Shown: piece by piece, positions 13,297-20,593 of the stretch | How the letters are laid out: the number at the start of each line of letters is the position of its first letter | Numbering within the stretch: the first letter of the stretch is position 1 | From: Candidatus Cloacimonadota bacterium | Lineage (GTDB): Bacteria; Cloacimonadota; Cloacimonadia; Cloacimonadales; Cloacimonadaceae | Reading direction: 5' to 3' | DNA: 20,593 nucleotides | NCBI GenBank assembly: GCA_023392795.1 | Contig: JAEWNJ010000066.1 | Location: forward strand, 1-20,593 | Translations under genes and position numbers: made by a program | Notes under the pieces: generated by a model | Seen by the model: only the letters and a program-made list of their open reading frames with translations | Databases searched by the model: none | Told to the model about the DNA's origin: nothing

Positions 13297-15549
13297 ATGA
13301 AAAATATGCTGATGGTTTTATGCTTCTTTCTGATGATAACTGCAGTGCTGACTGCTGCTCCGGCTACAAAGACGCAAGTGAATAATCTTACTGCGTTTAC
13401 CAAACTCTACGGCTATGTAAAACACTTTTACCCTTCCGATGAAGCGCAGGAGATGGATTGGGACCGCTTCGCCGCAATTGGTTCAGAGAAGGCTCAGAAA
13501 GCGAAGAACATGAAGCAGTTAAGACGCACCCTGGAAGCTCTCTTTTTGCCGATTGTACCTGATTTGAAGCTGTACGACGAGGATCGTCCCGAGATGCCGC
13601 AATACCGGACTACGGGGATGAAGAAAGCTTACTGGCAGTACGAGGGACTGAACAATACTATGGAACCCAGTGTTTATCGCTCGATTCGTGCCAACCGTCC
13701 GCATAAGATCGCGAAAAACCAGAATGTTCCAGAATCATGGGCTCAATTGCAACTGCAATTGGGAGAAAAGCTTAGCATCGGCGATTCACTGGAGATATCC
13801 CTAAAAATCCGCAAAGCCGCTAAGGATACCCTGATCTCCACGATCTACATCGGGTGTGGTGCGTCCAGCGTGGAAGACACACTCAGTGCCGATCAGTGGG
13901 TTTCGATGAGGCACACATTGAAGCTGGAGGAGGGGGCAGAGTACGGGGTCTGGATCGTGGCGATGAATTTTGACACTCTCTATCTGGATGATCTGCGAGT
14001 GGAAAGGCTCAATAGTGATGGGCCAAGCATGCTTTATGCAGCCGATTTTGACAAGGGGACTCCTCAGCTCTTACCCGATGGTATAAATGTAAATATCACT
14101 GCGGCAGATAAATACATTATCCAAAACTCAGATGTCTATGTGGAACGGGAGAGTAAGAAAAACAAGGTGCTGGCAATGCGTCAATCGAAGAATGATCTGC
14201 CATACACGTACGGAATAGTAGATAAGATGTTCGAGGAAGAACCCGCTTGGGGAGAAACCGTGGATGTGGAGTTAATTCCCGGTTTATCCGCATGTTTTCC
14301 CTTGGTGTTGCCTTGTGACGCCGGGGGTACATATCCCAAATCCGATCCCAGGAAACTGCGCAAGCTCCAGAAAAGCTACGCCAGGATTGATCTTGATGAC
14401 AGGAGCAATCCAGCCAACTGGATGGCGGGGATGATTCGCTATTGGAATGAACTGAGCTTCTTTTATCCTTACTTCCAGTACGATCTCTGCGATTGGGACA
14501 AAGAACTGGAGATAACTCTTGCCCGCTTGTTGGAGTGCAAGGATATGGAGCAGTACAAGAGAGTGCTGCAGCTTTTGATGTCTCAGACTCACGATGGCCA
14601 TGCCTTTCTCAGCGATCCCGCCAACAGCTCAAAAATGCCTGGGTTCAATGTTCGTCCTCTGCAGGGCAAATGGATAGTTACCAAGGTGTGGGACAATTCC
14701 CTGGATCTGCCGACCGGCTCTGAAATCAGGACGATGAATGACAAAGATTTGTCTGTGCAAATGGAAGAGATCAGACCCTATTTTGGGTACTCCAACCCGG
14801 AAAGCACTGATATTTGGCTGTTTAACCGCTATTTCAAAACGTATCACGACACAATCGCCACTTTCGAAATCAGGACCCCGGAGGGGCAGGAAATCACGCT
14901 GACAGCCACATTACAGGAATATGAAGGGTGGCAATTGGTGGCTCCGGATGCCAAAACAGTCCGCTTCCCTGACGATATCATCTATGTAAACGCCAATCTG
15001 ATTGATGAATCCGAGCTGCAGGAATTGATGCCTGAATTGCTGGAGGCAAAAGGGATTATCCTGGATCTTAGATACTACCCCCGCATCGGCACCACGCTGT
15101 TAAGACACCTGCTCAGCGAACCGGATTCGCTTTCCAACTCTTTGATCAAGCGTTATCTGCGTCCTCATGAAGAATTGCCGCGAACCAACGAAAATGACCT
15201 TTTGTGGGCGCTTGAGCCGGCAGAATCGCACATCTCAGCCAAAGTTGTAGCCCTCACCAGCCGCTTTTCTCAGAGCTATTGCGAGGCTTATCTGGCAGAA
15301 TTGCAACATAATAAGCTGGCCACGATCGTGGGGAATCCTACTGCGGCAGCCAATGGCAATGTGATCAAAACTCCCTTACCGGGAGGGCTAACGGTTCACT
15401 GGACCGGTTTGCTGGTAACCAATCCCGATAAAAGCAGGTTTCATGGTGTCGGCATCATCCCCGATGTATTGGTAAGCCCCACTCTGGAGGATTACATTCT
15501 GGGACGTGATCCCGAACTGGATGCTGCACTCCAAATCCTCGGTGAGTGA
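13297..15549 (+). CDS. Secreted S41-family (tricorn/CTP-like) peptidase with N-terminal beta domain
   Basis: 750 residues with a signal peptide at about 1-20 (MKNMLMVLCFFLMITAVLTAA). Domains in order: a helical segment LTAFTKLYGYVKHFYPSDEAQEMDW (31-55) that heads many S41 proteins of Bacteroidota-like genomes; a beta domain at about 110-240 (SWAQLQLQLGEKLSIGDSLEIS...FDTLYLDDLRVERL) resembling a carbohydrate-binding jelly roll; a second helical segment repeating the theme (MIRYWNELSFFYPYF, 379-393); and the protease core. MSQTHDGHAFL (428-438) carries the His of tricorn-type S41 enzymes; IILDLRYYPR (587-596) is the strand before the oxyanion region; the nucleophile should be S660 in SQSYCE with E663. 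The bacterial-CTP Lys is absent (NPTAAANGNV at 680-689), so a tricorn-like Ser-His mechanism is likely. HGVGIIPDVLVSPT (716-729) is the usual C-terminal mark. No sorting domain follows. Confidence 0.86.
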   Translation: MKNMLMVLCFFLMITAVLTAAPATKTQVNNLTAFTKLYGYVKHFYPSDEAQEMDWDRFAAIGSEKAQKAKNMKQLRRTLEALFLPIVPDLKLYDEDRPEMPQYRTTGMKKAYWQYEGLNNTMEPSVYRSIRANRPHKIAKNQNVPESWAQLQLQLGEKLSIGDSLEISLKIRKAAKDTLISTIYIGCGASSVEDTLSADQWVSMRHTLKLEEGAEYGVWIVAMNFDTLYLDDLRVERLNSDGPSMLYAADFDKGTPQLLPDGINVNITAADKYIIQNSDVYVERESKKNKVLAMRQSKNDLPYTYGIVDKMFEEEPAWGETVDVELIPGLSACFPLVLPCDAGGTYPKSDPRKLRKLQKSYARIDLDDRSNPANWMAGMIRYWNELSFFYPYFQYDLCDWDKELEITLARLLECKDMEQYKRVLQLLMSQTHDGHAFLSDPANSSKMPGFNVRPLQGKWIVTKVWDNSLDLPTGSEIRTMNDKDLSVQMEEIRPYFGYSNPESTDIWLFNRYFKTYHDTIATFEIRTPEGQEITLTATLQEYEGWQLVAPDAKTVRFPDDIIYVNANLIDESELQELMPELLEAKGIILDLRYYPRIGTTLLRHLLSEPDSLSNSLIKRYLRPHEELPRTNENDLLWALEPAESHISAKVVALTSRFSQSYCEAYLAELQHNKLATIVGNPTAAANGNVIKTPLPGGLTVHWTGLLVTNPDKSRFHGVGIIPDVLVSPTLEDYILGRDPELDAALQILGE

Positions 15550-15594
15550 CCTGCCTTTCCCTTTTCAGGCTTCTCACCAAGCGATTGTATGGGA

Positions 15595-18168
15595 CTATTT
15601 CAGATAAACCAGCTTGCGGTTCACGCTTTGTTTCCCGCTTTGTAGCCGTACGATATAGCAGCCGTTGGATACTGGCCTGCCATAGTCATCATTGCCGTCC
15701 CAGCTCAATTCGTGGAATCCCGCCTGTTTCTCTTCCGCACTCAGGGTTTTCACCTTTTGGCCTTTCAAATTGTATATGCTAAGCTTTACAGGGGCGGGAT
15801 TCTTCAGCGAAAATGCCAGCTTTGCCATGCTTCTGGCAGGATTGGGGTAGCAGGAGAGCTGAAGGCTGGCGGGCACCAAGAGCTCGTCTGAATTGCCAAC
15901 CGTAGGGTCCTGCAGTAACAGGCTCATGGATGCGGCTCCCAGCATGCCCCTGGCCAGGGCGTCAGTCCAGGGACGGTCGGGTTCGGTTAACCAGGTATGG
16001 CCGCAAATGGAGTTTTCATCGAAGAGGATGTTTTGATACTGGTAGCAATCCAGGATAAAGGCAATCTGCCCGGAAATTCTGGTGCTGTCGGCAACCTCGT
16101 AAGTGAAATCCTGTTCATAAGCCAGGTTGAAAATATCTCCCAGGTCGATCAGGGTTTGCCCGGTAAGCGAGCCATCAGCCATACGATTGATGCGGGCACT
16201 GAATCTTCCCGGCAGCGTTGGCTGACCCCAAGGATCGGGAACAGCGTTGAAGCGGATGGCTTTGAGCAGGTATTCCTGCAGCCCCAGATCAAAATCCACG
16301 GCAACCGTGATCGGTACTGCTCCCCGGCCAAATTCGCTCCACACTGGATCAGCCGTTTGCCAGCTAAACCAGTTCTCCTCTTCGGGATCAATCAGGGTGA
16401 TCAGAATATCCCGGGTAGTCTGCAAGCCATTTGCCGCATGGGCCACCACAGAGAGCACCTGTGAGCCCAAGGGGAGTCCTGAAGCATCGATTACTGCAGT
16501 ATAAGGCTCAGCCGTTAGTGTGGAGACCGGAATGCCATTAAGCAGGACTTCCACCTGGTTCAGCGTGCTATTGGGAGCGCTGACCTGAGCCGACACTTCG
16601 ATGATGGAATTGGCTAAAAACGAACCGCTGGCAGGGCTGATGGAGCTGATCACGGGAGGCAGGGGATCAGTGGTGGGGGATAGGGTAAAGGTGATCGTAT
16701 TGCCGGCGTAGCCAATGCTATTGATGTTTATCTCAAAGGGATTGCCGTTGCTGAGAAAGGAGTGGGGATTGGTGTGGGCATTGAATTCTGTATGACAAAC
16801 GTCCGCGCTGAAGGCGGCATCGAAGATCTGACCATTTACGGTGTTGTTGCCATTGGGACGGTAGATGTACACTTCGTCCGGAGGACCCTCAGAATTCCCA
16901 TCAAGGTAAGTATGAATCCGGTAGATCAATAGCCCCGAGCCGGGAAGCTCTGCTTCATAAATATCGCTGCCGCGTTTGCGGTATTCCAGCACCAAATATT
17001 GGTTGTTGTTGCCGGGGATGGCGACCTTGTAAACGTTATTATACGGACTGGTAACAGGATTTAGTGTGTAAGTATTACCTGGTGTGGCAAGCGGCAAACT
17101 GTTCAGCCAACCGCCATACTTGTACTTCATATACATGCCCATGTGTCCACCGCCGCTTTCCATGATGTCCCAACAACCGGCGGGTGTAACTCCATTGAAG
17201 GTATAGTGATACAGGTCAGGAGCGCCGACGCTGTGGAACATTTCGTGGCACAGTGTCTCCACGCTATTCTGGTCTTCCGGCTGGAACGTAAAATCCCACA
17301 CCTGTTTGCCATTGATGGAGGCATCGGCATAAAACATAACCCAACGATGCGCCCACAAAAGATCAGCCCAGGCAGTGTGAGGTCCACGGATGATGAAACA
17401 GACATTATCAACGTTGTTGTCGTTGTCCGCGTCAATATTCAGAGAACTGGGAACCTGTGGCGCAATGCTACTAATCGCAGCGGCCAGCATGGTTTGTTCG
17501 CGCATGGCTCGTTCATCGCTGTTTGAATAGCCATCAGGATTGGTCAGAGCGTTGAAGGGCATGAAGTAGCTGCGGGGATGGCTGTCCTGGTAGGAGAGAT
17601 TGATCTCGGGTTCGCAAATGGGGAAATGATGTGTATCGTAGTTTAGCTGATCATAGCTAACTTTGTGAAAATATGTCTTCAGGCTGTTGGTGTTGTCGCC
17701 TTCGGCATTGAAGCGGGCATCGTAAAATGAGCGGGGAAGCTCAAATTCAGTTTGATCGGCAAAGCGGATAAAGACATTCAGGTTATTCACTGTGCCGATA
17801 TTGGGCGCTCGGTGGTTACGCTTCTGATGAGCCTGCATAAAGGCTCTTTTGGCGTCGTAAGCGGCTTTGGAGATGTTTATCCGTTTCGAAACTCCCAAGC
17901 TGGCAGGATCGATCGATCCAACCCGATGGGCGGAGGGGACAGGTTCGCCGCCGCTGAGCATGGCGTAGTAATAGTAACCGTCAGTAGGGCTTTGGATGAT
18001 GGTGTAGCCTTGCGCGTCGTGCAGATAGTTCGCATATTCGTCGCCGCTGGCAAACAGATTCAGCAGGCTGCCATCGGGCTGGTTCACCTGCGAGGGAATA
18101 TCTTCCAGATAGGCTGCGAAAATGGCCAATGGAAGCACTAAAAGAATAATAATCAGGATACGTTTCAT
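15595..18168 (-). CDS. Secreted M6-family metalloprotease (immune inhibitor A-like) with C-terminal sorting domain
   Basis: 857 residues. Signal peptide at about 1-18 (MKRILIIILLVLPLAIFAA). A propeptide-like region (20-125) includes DAQGYTIIQSPTDGYYYYA, common in M6 precursors. The catalytic domain has NVFIRFADQTEF (131-142), SLKTYFHKVSYDQLNY (162-177), DADNDNNVDNVCFIIRG (246-262) and the zinc site LCHEMFHSVGAPDLYH (306-321), an HExxH with H308, E309 and H312 plus the M6-typical downstream D318. MESGGGHMG (336-344) is the following turn. An Ig-like module lies near 503-592 (PPVISSISPASGSF...), then a beta domain, then the FlgD-like sorting domain from ~771 (LSCYPNPARSMAKL, LSIYNLKGQKVKTLS, GCYIVRLQSGKQSVNRKLVYLK). 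GGGAGG sits seven bases before the ATG. It converges on the S41 gene across 45 nt, with no obvious shared terminator. Expected role: extracellular proteolysis for nutrition. Confidence 0.9.
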   Translation of the reverse strand: MKRILIIILLVLPLAIFAAYLEDIPSQVNQPDGSLLNLFASGDEYANYLHDAQGYTIIQSPTDGYYYYAMLSGGEPVPSAHRVGSIDPASLGVSKRINISKAAYDAKRAFMQAHQKRNHRAPNIGTVNNLNVFIRFADQTEFELPRSFYDARFNAEGDNTNSLKTYFHKVSYDQLNYDTHHFPICEPEINLSYQDSHPRSYFMPFNALTNPDGYSNSDERAMREQTMLAAAISSIAPQVPSSLNIDADNDNNVDNVCFIIRGPHTAWADLLWAHRWVMFYADASINGKQVWDFTFQPEDQNSVETLCHEMFHSVGAPDLYHYTFNGVTPAGCWDIMESGGGHMGMYMKYKYGGWLNSLPLATPGNTYTLNPVTSPYNNVYKVAIPGNNNQYLVLEYRKRGSDIYEAELPGSGLLIYRIHTYLDGNSEGPPDEVYIYRPNGNNTVNGQIFDAAFSADVCHTEFNAHTNPHSFLSNGNPFEININSIGYAGNTITFTLSPTTDPLPPVISSISPASGSFLANSIIEVSAQVSAPNSTLNQVEVLLNGIPVSTLTAEPYTAVIDASGLPLGSQVLSVVAHAANGLQTTRDILITLIDPEEENWFSWQTADPVWSEFGRGAVPITVAVDFDLGLQEYLLKAIRFNAVPDPWGQPTLPGRFSARINRMADGSLTGQTLIDLGDIFNLAYEQDFTYEVADSTRISGQIAFILDCYQYQNILFDENSICGHTWLTEPDRPWTDALARGMLGAASMSLLLQDPTVGNSDELLVPASLQLSCYPNPARSMAKLAFSLKNPAPVKLSIYNLKGQKVKTLSAEEKQAGFHELSWDGNDDYGRPVSNGCYIVRLQSGKQSVNRKLVYLK

Positions 18169-18259
18169 TTCTATCCTCCCCTGATGGGGACTTTTTATGC
18201 AAATACTGAGCCTTTTCTTTGATATTTATTCTACGAGCCGAAATGAATGCGAAATATAT

Positions 18260-18276
18260 CCGGGAAAATGTCCCGG
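18260..18276 (-). other. Hairpin downstream of the AlkD gene, weak terminator candidate
   Basis: CCGGGA-AAATG-TCCCGG (6-bp perfect stem) lies 31 nt past the AlkD stop in its direction of transcription. Only a weak AT stretch (ATATATTT) follows it, not a proper T-tract. It also lies ~80 nt upstream of the M6 protease start. Confidence 0.3.
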
Positions 18277-18306
18277 GTGAAGTCGCTCTTCATCGACCAG
18301 TCTGTA

Positions 18307-19023
18307 CTAAAGGGTGCCTTTCAGGAAGGCCTGACGCACGGGTTCATCGAACTTCTCGATGGCATAGCGCAACATGGTACGTGGCATGGTTTTATAACGA
18401 GGTAGCAGAAAACCGTATTCGGTCTGGTAATCACTGTTGCCCACTTCGCGCAACATCCAGCCCACAGCCTTGTGGATGAGGTCATGCTTATGGTCCATCA
18501 GGATATCGGCAATCTCCAGTGATGGTTGATACACGCCTTTGCGGATAAAAGCCAAGGTGGCAATCATGGCAATGCGCTGGGTCCAGAGATGGTCAGTGGC
18601 TGCCAGTTCTTTTAAAATGCTCCAGTCTTTTTCCAATAGCCAATCGCCCAAAATAAGATGGGCACTGCTATCCACCAGATCCCAGTTGTTGATGTATGCC
18701 ATAGAGTCCAGGAAGAGATCCACTACTTCCACTTTGGCTTCATCGGTTTCGGCGTGCTGATACTTCAGTACCAACATCATAACCGTGGTAAGGCGAACTT
18801 CATGGACTTCATGCTTGATCAGAGAGCCCAGATCAGCCAGAGATAGTTTGGTATAATACTCCTTGGAGATGCTGCGCTGGATGGGAACGCTTAGACCCCA
18901 AAATATGTCTCCCTCGCCATACTCACCGGGACCGGTACGAAAGAAGCGCTGGCTTCCGATGGCCTTTTCTTTGTCTTCATGGGTCTGCATGGCCTGTAAA
19001 AATGCGGTTTGAACTTTGTTCAT
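18307..19023 (-). CDS. alkD: AlkD-type DNA alkylation repair glycosylase (HEAT-like repeats)
   Basis: 238 residues from the ATG at 19023, chosen over a TTG-led extension because an AGGGGA site lies upstream and the length equals that of known AlkD proteins. AlkD removes bulky or cationic N3- and N7-alkylpurines without base flipping, using stacked helical repeats that grip the DNA backbone. Visible marks: FFRTGPGEYGEGDIFWGLSVP (27-47), EVRLTTVMML (75-84), INNWDLVDSSA (111-121), TQRIAMIATLAFIRKG (148-163), IHKAVGWMLREVG (183-195) and MPRTMLRYAIEKF (213-225). By alignment with the Bacillus cereus enzyme, W114, D118, R150 and W189 correspond to its W109, D113, R148 and W187 active-site residues. 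It is monocistronic in this window; no promoter stands out. Confidence 0.92.
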   Translation of the reverse strand: MNKVQTAFLQAMQTHEDKEKAIGSQRFFRTGPGEYGEGDIFWGLSVPIQRSISKEYYTKLSLADLGSLIKHEVHEVRLTTVMMLVLKYQHAETDEAKVEVVDLFLDSMAYINNWDLVDSSAHLILGDWLLEKDWSILKELAATDHLWTQRIAMIATLAFIRKGVYQPSLEIADILMDHKHDLIHKAVGWMLREVGNSDYQTEYGFLLPRYKTMPRTMLRYAIEKFDEPVRQAFLKGTL

Positions 19024-19243
19024 GGCTCTTCCCCTGTAAAATGATAGTAATGCTTTATTCAAATATCAGCCATTCGTTTAGGCTCGAGGATCCAGTCAAG
19101 CATTTTCTAGTACTGGCATTCCCCCATGATGAATCGAGTCTTAACTTCAATTGCCATTGATCACATCTTGCTTCGATGCTAGGCCTTCGTTTATACTGAA
19201 CTATCAAACTTATGCAGGTATTGAAGACGCCCATAAAGTCTCA

Positions 19244-19263
19244 AGAAGCCCGGAGGGCGACAC
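19244..19263. repeat. Copy of the GCCC-hairpin/GGGCGACAC repeat
   Basis: AGAAGCCCGGAGGGCGACAC contains the mini-hairpin GCCC-GGA-GGGC followed by GACAC. It matches the unit at 1257-1277 in layout: AAAAGCCCC, a 4-nt loop, GGGGCGACAC. Both sit in gene-free stretches next to gene debris. Confidence 0.55.
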
Positions 19264-19275
19264 TGCAGGAACATT

Positions 19276-19336
19276 ATTCCCATTTTTGGGGGTTCATCCT
19301 GGGAATTGTCAAAGGGGTGTCACGGTTTGACATCCC
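19276..19336. repeat. Cluster of small inverted repeats
   Basis: ATTCCCA (19276-19282) pairs with TGGGAAT (19300-19306). Right after it, TGTCAAA (19307-19313) pairs with TTTGACA (19326-19332), overlapping an alternative hairpin GGGGTGTCA (19314-19322) with TGACATCCC (19328-19336), one G-U. Their close packing suggests part of the same repeat-rich debris. Confidence 0.45.
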
Positions 19337-19485
19337 GGCCTCACTTCTTCGTCACTTTACACGTGGAGTATAAAAGGGAAAGTGTCAGAAATGCCTATAT
19401 CAGGCGGAAAGCTATATCTATCTGAACCAATGGATCGGATCAAGGAAATCCTGGAAAAGCCCATAGCATTTGAGGCAACGCGCCA

Positions 19486-19539
19486 CGGGCTGGAGCCATG
19501 CTGAAGTCGGCTACGCCTCCTACGCAAGTCTTCAGCCCG
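19486..19539. repeat. Inverted repeat with alternative inner arm
   Basis: CGGGCTGGAG (19486-19495) pairs with CTTCAGCCCG (19530-19539) at 9 of 10 positions. The right arm can pair instead with GCTGAAG at 19500-19506 (perfect 7 bp). The inner sequence is rich in CGGCTACGCC-type text and looks like a dispersed intergenic repeat. Confidence 0.5.
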
Positions 19540-19566
19540 TCGCAGCAAGGTAGATTATTTATGAAG

Positions 19567-19605
19567 AAGCAGGCATTCCCCGTTATTTTAAGGGAATGCC
19601 TGCTT
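19567..19605. repeat. Perfect 14-bp stem hairpin
   Basis: AAGCAGGCATTCCC (19567-19580) and GGGAATGCCTGCTT (19592-19605) form a perfect stem around an 11-nt AT-rich loop. No T-run follows on either strand, so it is not a classic intrinsic terminator. It lies ~45 nt before the -35 box of the ArsR gene. A small transposon end, a structured RNA or a remnant repeat are possibilities. Confidence 0.65.
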
Positions 19606-19649
19606 TGGACATTGATGAAGCGTGGTCCATTAAAGGACACAGATTGTTC

Positions 19650-19686
19650 TTGACGGATTGTGGCTATTTGGCACAATGACCAAATA
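19650..19686 (+). promoter_or_regulatory. ArsR-gene promoter with overlapping dyad operator
   Basis: TTGACG (19650-19655) and CACAAT (19672-19677), 16 nt apart, form a plausible promoter. A perfect dyad TATTTGG (19665-19671) - 8 nt - CCAAATA (19680-19686) brackets the -10 box. A dyad of this kind over the promoter is the expected autorepression site of an ArsR-family repressor. An AGGAG ribosome site precedes the ATG at 19709. Confidence 0.6.
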
Positions 19687-19708
19687 CCAAACCGAACAGG
19701 AGTAATCA

Positions 19709-20005
19709 ATGCCTCAAAGCGCAAGATACACTTATTTGGCTCACATGATGAAAGCGCTGGCTCATCCCACCCGGCTGTTCATCGTGGATGAATTGCATAA
19801 AAGAGAGCGAAACGTGAGTGAACTGACGGATATGGTGGGGTCCAATATATCCACCGTATCACGGCATCTGGCCATCCTGAAACAAGCGGGCATCATCGGA
19901 GCTACCAGGAATAACAATCAAATGATCTACCGCTTGCTCTGCCCCTGCGTGCTGGACATGTACACTTGCGTGATGAATATCACCGATAGCGGGAAGCGGA
20001 AATGA
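19709..20005 (+). CDS. ArsR-family metal(loid)-responsive transcriptional repressor
   Basis: 98 residues. Winged helix-turn-helix: MMKALAHPTRLFIVDEL (13-29), the HTH itself in NVSELTDMVGSNISTVSRHLAIL (35-57), and a beta wing in GIIGATRNNNQMIYRL (61-76). The C-terminal helix carries three cysteines, C78, C80 and C87 (LCPCVLDMYTC), a likely thiol sensor for arsenite, another soft metal(loid) or a redox signal; the classic ELCVCDL sensor in helix 3 is absent. It would repress its own promoter until ligand binds the cysteines. The stop overlaps the permease start as ATGA, giving a coupled regulator-transporter pair. The inducer cannot be named from sequence. Confidence 0.88.
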   Translation: MPQSARYTYLAHMMKALAHPTRLFIVDELHKRERNVSELTDMVGSNISTVSRHLAILKQAGIIGATRNNNQMIYRLLCPCVLDMYTCVMNITDSGKRK

Positions 20006-20593
20006 AAGCAAATCTGAAAGAACTAAAGATCCTGGGAATCATGCTGGCTGTGTTCCTGGCTGCATACTTTATCCCCTTTACCTCCTCGCGTTTTCAGGGG
20101 GGTATCCTGGAAGCTTTTTACATGCTGCAGGAATATGCGCGATTGCACGTTTTATTATGCCTGATACCCGCTTTGTTCATTGCAGGCGCGGTAAGCATCT
20201 TCATCAGCAAGGCCAGTGTGATCAAATACCTGGGGCCAGCGGCAAAGAAGACCGTGGCATATCTGGTGGCGTCGGTCTCAGGAGCTATCCTGGCGGTTTG
20301 CTCTTGTACGATATTGCCGCTATTCAGTGGGATCTATAAACGCGGCGCTGGTCTTGGTCCCGCCATCGCTTTCCTCTATTCCGGACCTGCCATCAACGTT
20401 CTGGCCATCGTAATGACTGCCCGCATTCTGGGTTTACAGATTGGAATTGCCAGAGCCTTGGGGGCAATACTCTTCAGTGTGATCATCGGATTGATCATGC
20501 ATATCCTATTCCGCAAGGAAGAGGATGAACGGCAAAAGCAGGCTGCTGGATTTGAGGGAGGGGAAGAATCCCGCCCTATGTGGCAAACTCTGA
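20002..20593 (+). CDS. COG0701 (ArsP/UPF0718-like) permease, 3' end beyond the window
   Basis: 197 codons are visible and the frame is open at the window edge. The ATG overlaps the ArsR-gene stop (ATGA). Membrane segments lie at about 9-26, 48-68, 85-108, 118-140 and 146-170. The family's cysteine-containing pore motif is clear: AVCSCTILPLFSGIYKRGAGLGPAIAF as residues 98-124, followed by LYSGPAINVLAIVMTARILG (125-144). A charged cytoplasmic loop (RKEEDERQKQAAGFEGGEES) starts at 171, as in relatives that carry a second half after it. Homologues export organoarsenicals (ArsP) or have unknown soft-metal or thiol-related cargo. The CSC of residues 100-102 probably binds the substrate. With the regulator next to it, this is an inducible efflux unit. 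Confidence 0.85.
   Translation, partial: MKANLKELKILGIMLAVFLAAYFIPFTSSRFQGGILEAFYMLQEYARLHVLLCLIPALFIAGAVSIFISKASVIKYLGPAAKKTVAYLVASVSGAILAVCSCTILPLFSGIYKRGAGLGPAIAFLYSGPAINVLAIVMTARILGLQIGIARALGAILFSVIIGLIMHILFRKEEDERQKQAAGFEGGEESRPMWQTL

Larger units (their letters stand above)
19024..19708. other. 685-nt gene-poor stretch with several inverted repeats
   Basis: No real gene is supported. The only ORF of note is 37 codons (19391-19504, MPISGGKLYLSEPMDRIKE at its start) with no recognisable family and an end inside an inverted repeat. The stretch holds a GGGCGACAC-type repeat unit (19244-19263), small inverted pairs at 19276-19336, the CGGGCTGGAG/CTTCAGCCCG pair (19486-19539), a 14-bp hairpin (19567-19605), and at its right end the promoter and operator of the ArsR gene. 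A decayed mobile element or gene remnant is possible but unproven. Confidence 0.5.

Noticed and set aside
15550..15594. Bidirectional terminator between the convergent S41 and M6 genes
   Set aside because: Only a pyrimidine-rich stretch is present; no stem of useful length with a T-tract on either strand.
19391..19504. 37-codon ORF upstream of the ArsR gene
   Set aside because: Too short, no family, no good ribosome site, and its end is inside an inverted repeat; mentioned only as possible debris.

Overview
The window comes from a Gram-negative bacterium. The best guess is a member of Candidatus Cloacimonadota (WWE1) or a relative in the Fibrobacterota-Chlorobiota-Bacteroidota neighbourhood. 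Three things suggest this: an LPS-type envelope gene cluster (a WaaF-type heptosyltransferase and an MsbA-type exporter); two large secreted proteins ending in the FlgD-like/'YPNPA...YNxKGQxV' C-terminal sorting-type domain; and intergenic regions rich in short hairpin repeats. This placement is inference from protein style; no rRNA or marker gene proves it.

Left edge (1-1618): a short FG-GAP/VCBS-type secreted protein on the minus strand that looks truncated, then a broken phage-type (GH24) lysozyme, a 42-residue ORF whose end lies inside a short dispersed repeat, and a gene-free stretch with tandem 11-mers and a strong hairpin.

Centre (1619-10829, minus strand): a tightly packed operon of nine genes read from high to low coordinates: MsbA-like ABC exporter, family-2 glycosyltransferase, WaaE-like family-2 glycosyltransferase, family-4 glycosyltransferase, WaaF-like heptosyltransferase, ATP-grasp enzyme, CDP-glycerol/TagB-like transferase, TatD-type hydrolase and TcdA. 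Four junctions are ATGA overlaps, one is TGATG, and the rest have gaps of 1, 3 and 14 nt. Most of these genes should build and export an LPS core or similar glycolipid. The ATP-grasp plus TagB-like pair hints at an uncharacterised decoration (phospho-polyol and/or amide) on that glycan. TatD and TcdA (tRNA t6A cyclisation) are housekeeping passengers at the end. A tRNA-Arg(ACG) gene with its own intrinsic terminator sits immediately upstream, so the terminator's T-tract ends only 12 nt before the msbA start codon.

Right half (11229-18168): a secreted beta-rich protein with a sorting-type C-terminus, a hairpin-dense intergenic region, a secreted tricorn-like S41 peptidase, and convergent to it an M6 (immune inhibitor A-like) metalloprotease with a sorting-type C-terminus. 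These look like extracellular or cell-surface protein degradation functions.

Right edge (18307-20593): an AlkD-type DNA glycosylase (minus), a 685-nt gene-poor stretch full of inverted repeats, then an ArsR-family regulator with a dyad operator over its promoter, translationally coupled to a COG0701 (ArsP/UPF0718-type) permease that runs off the end of the window.
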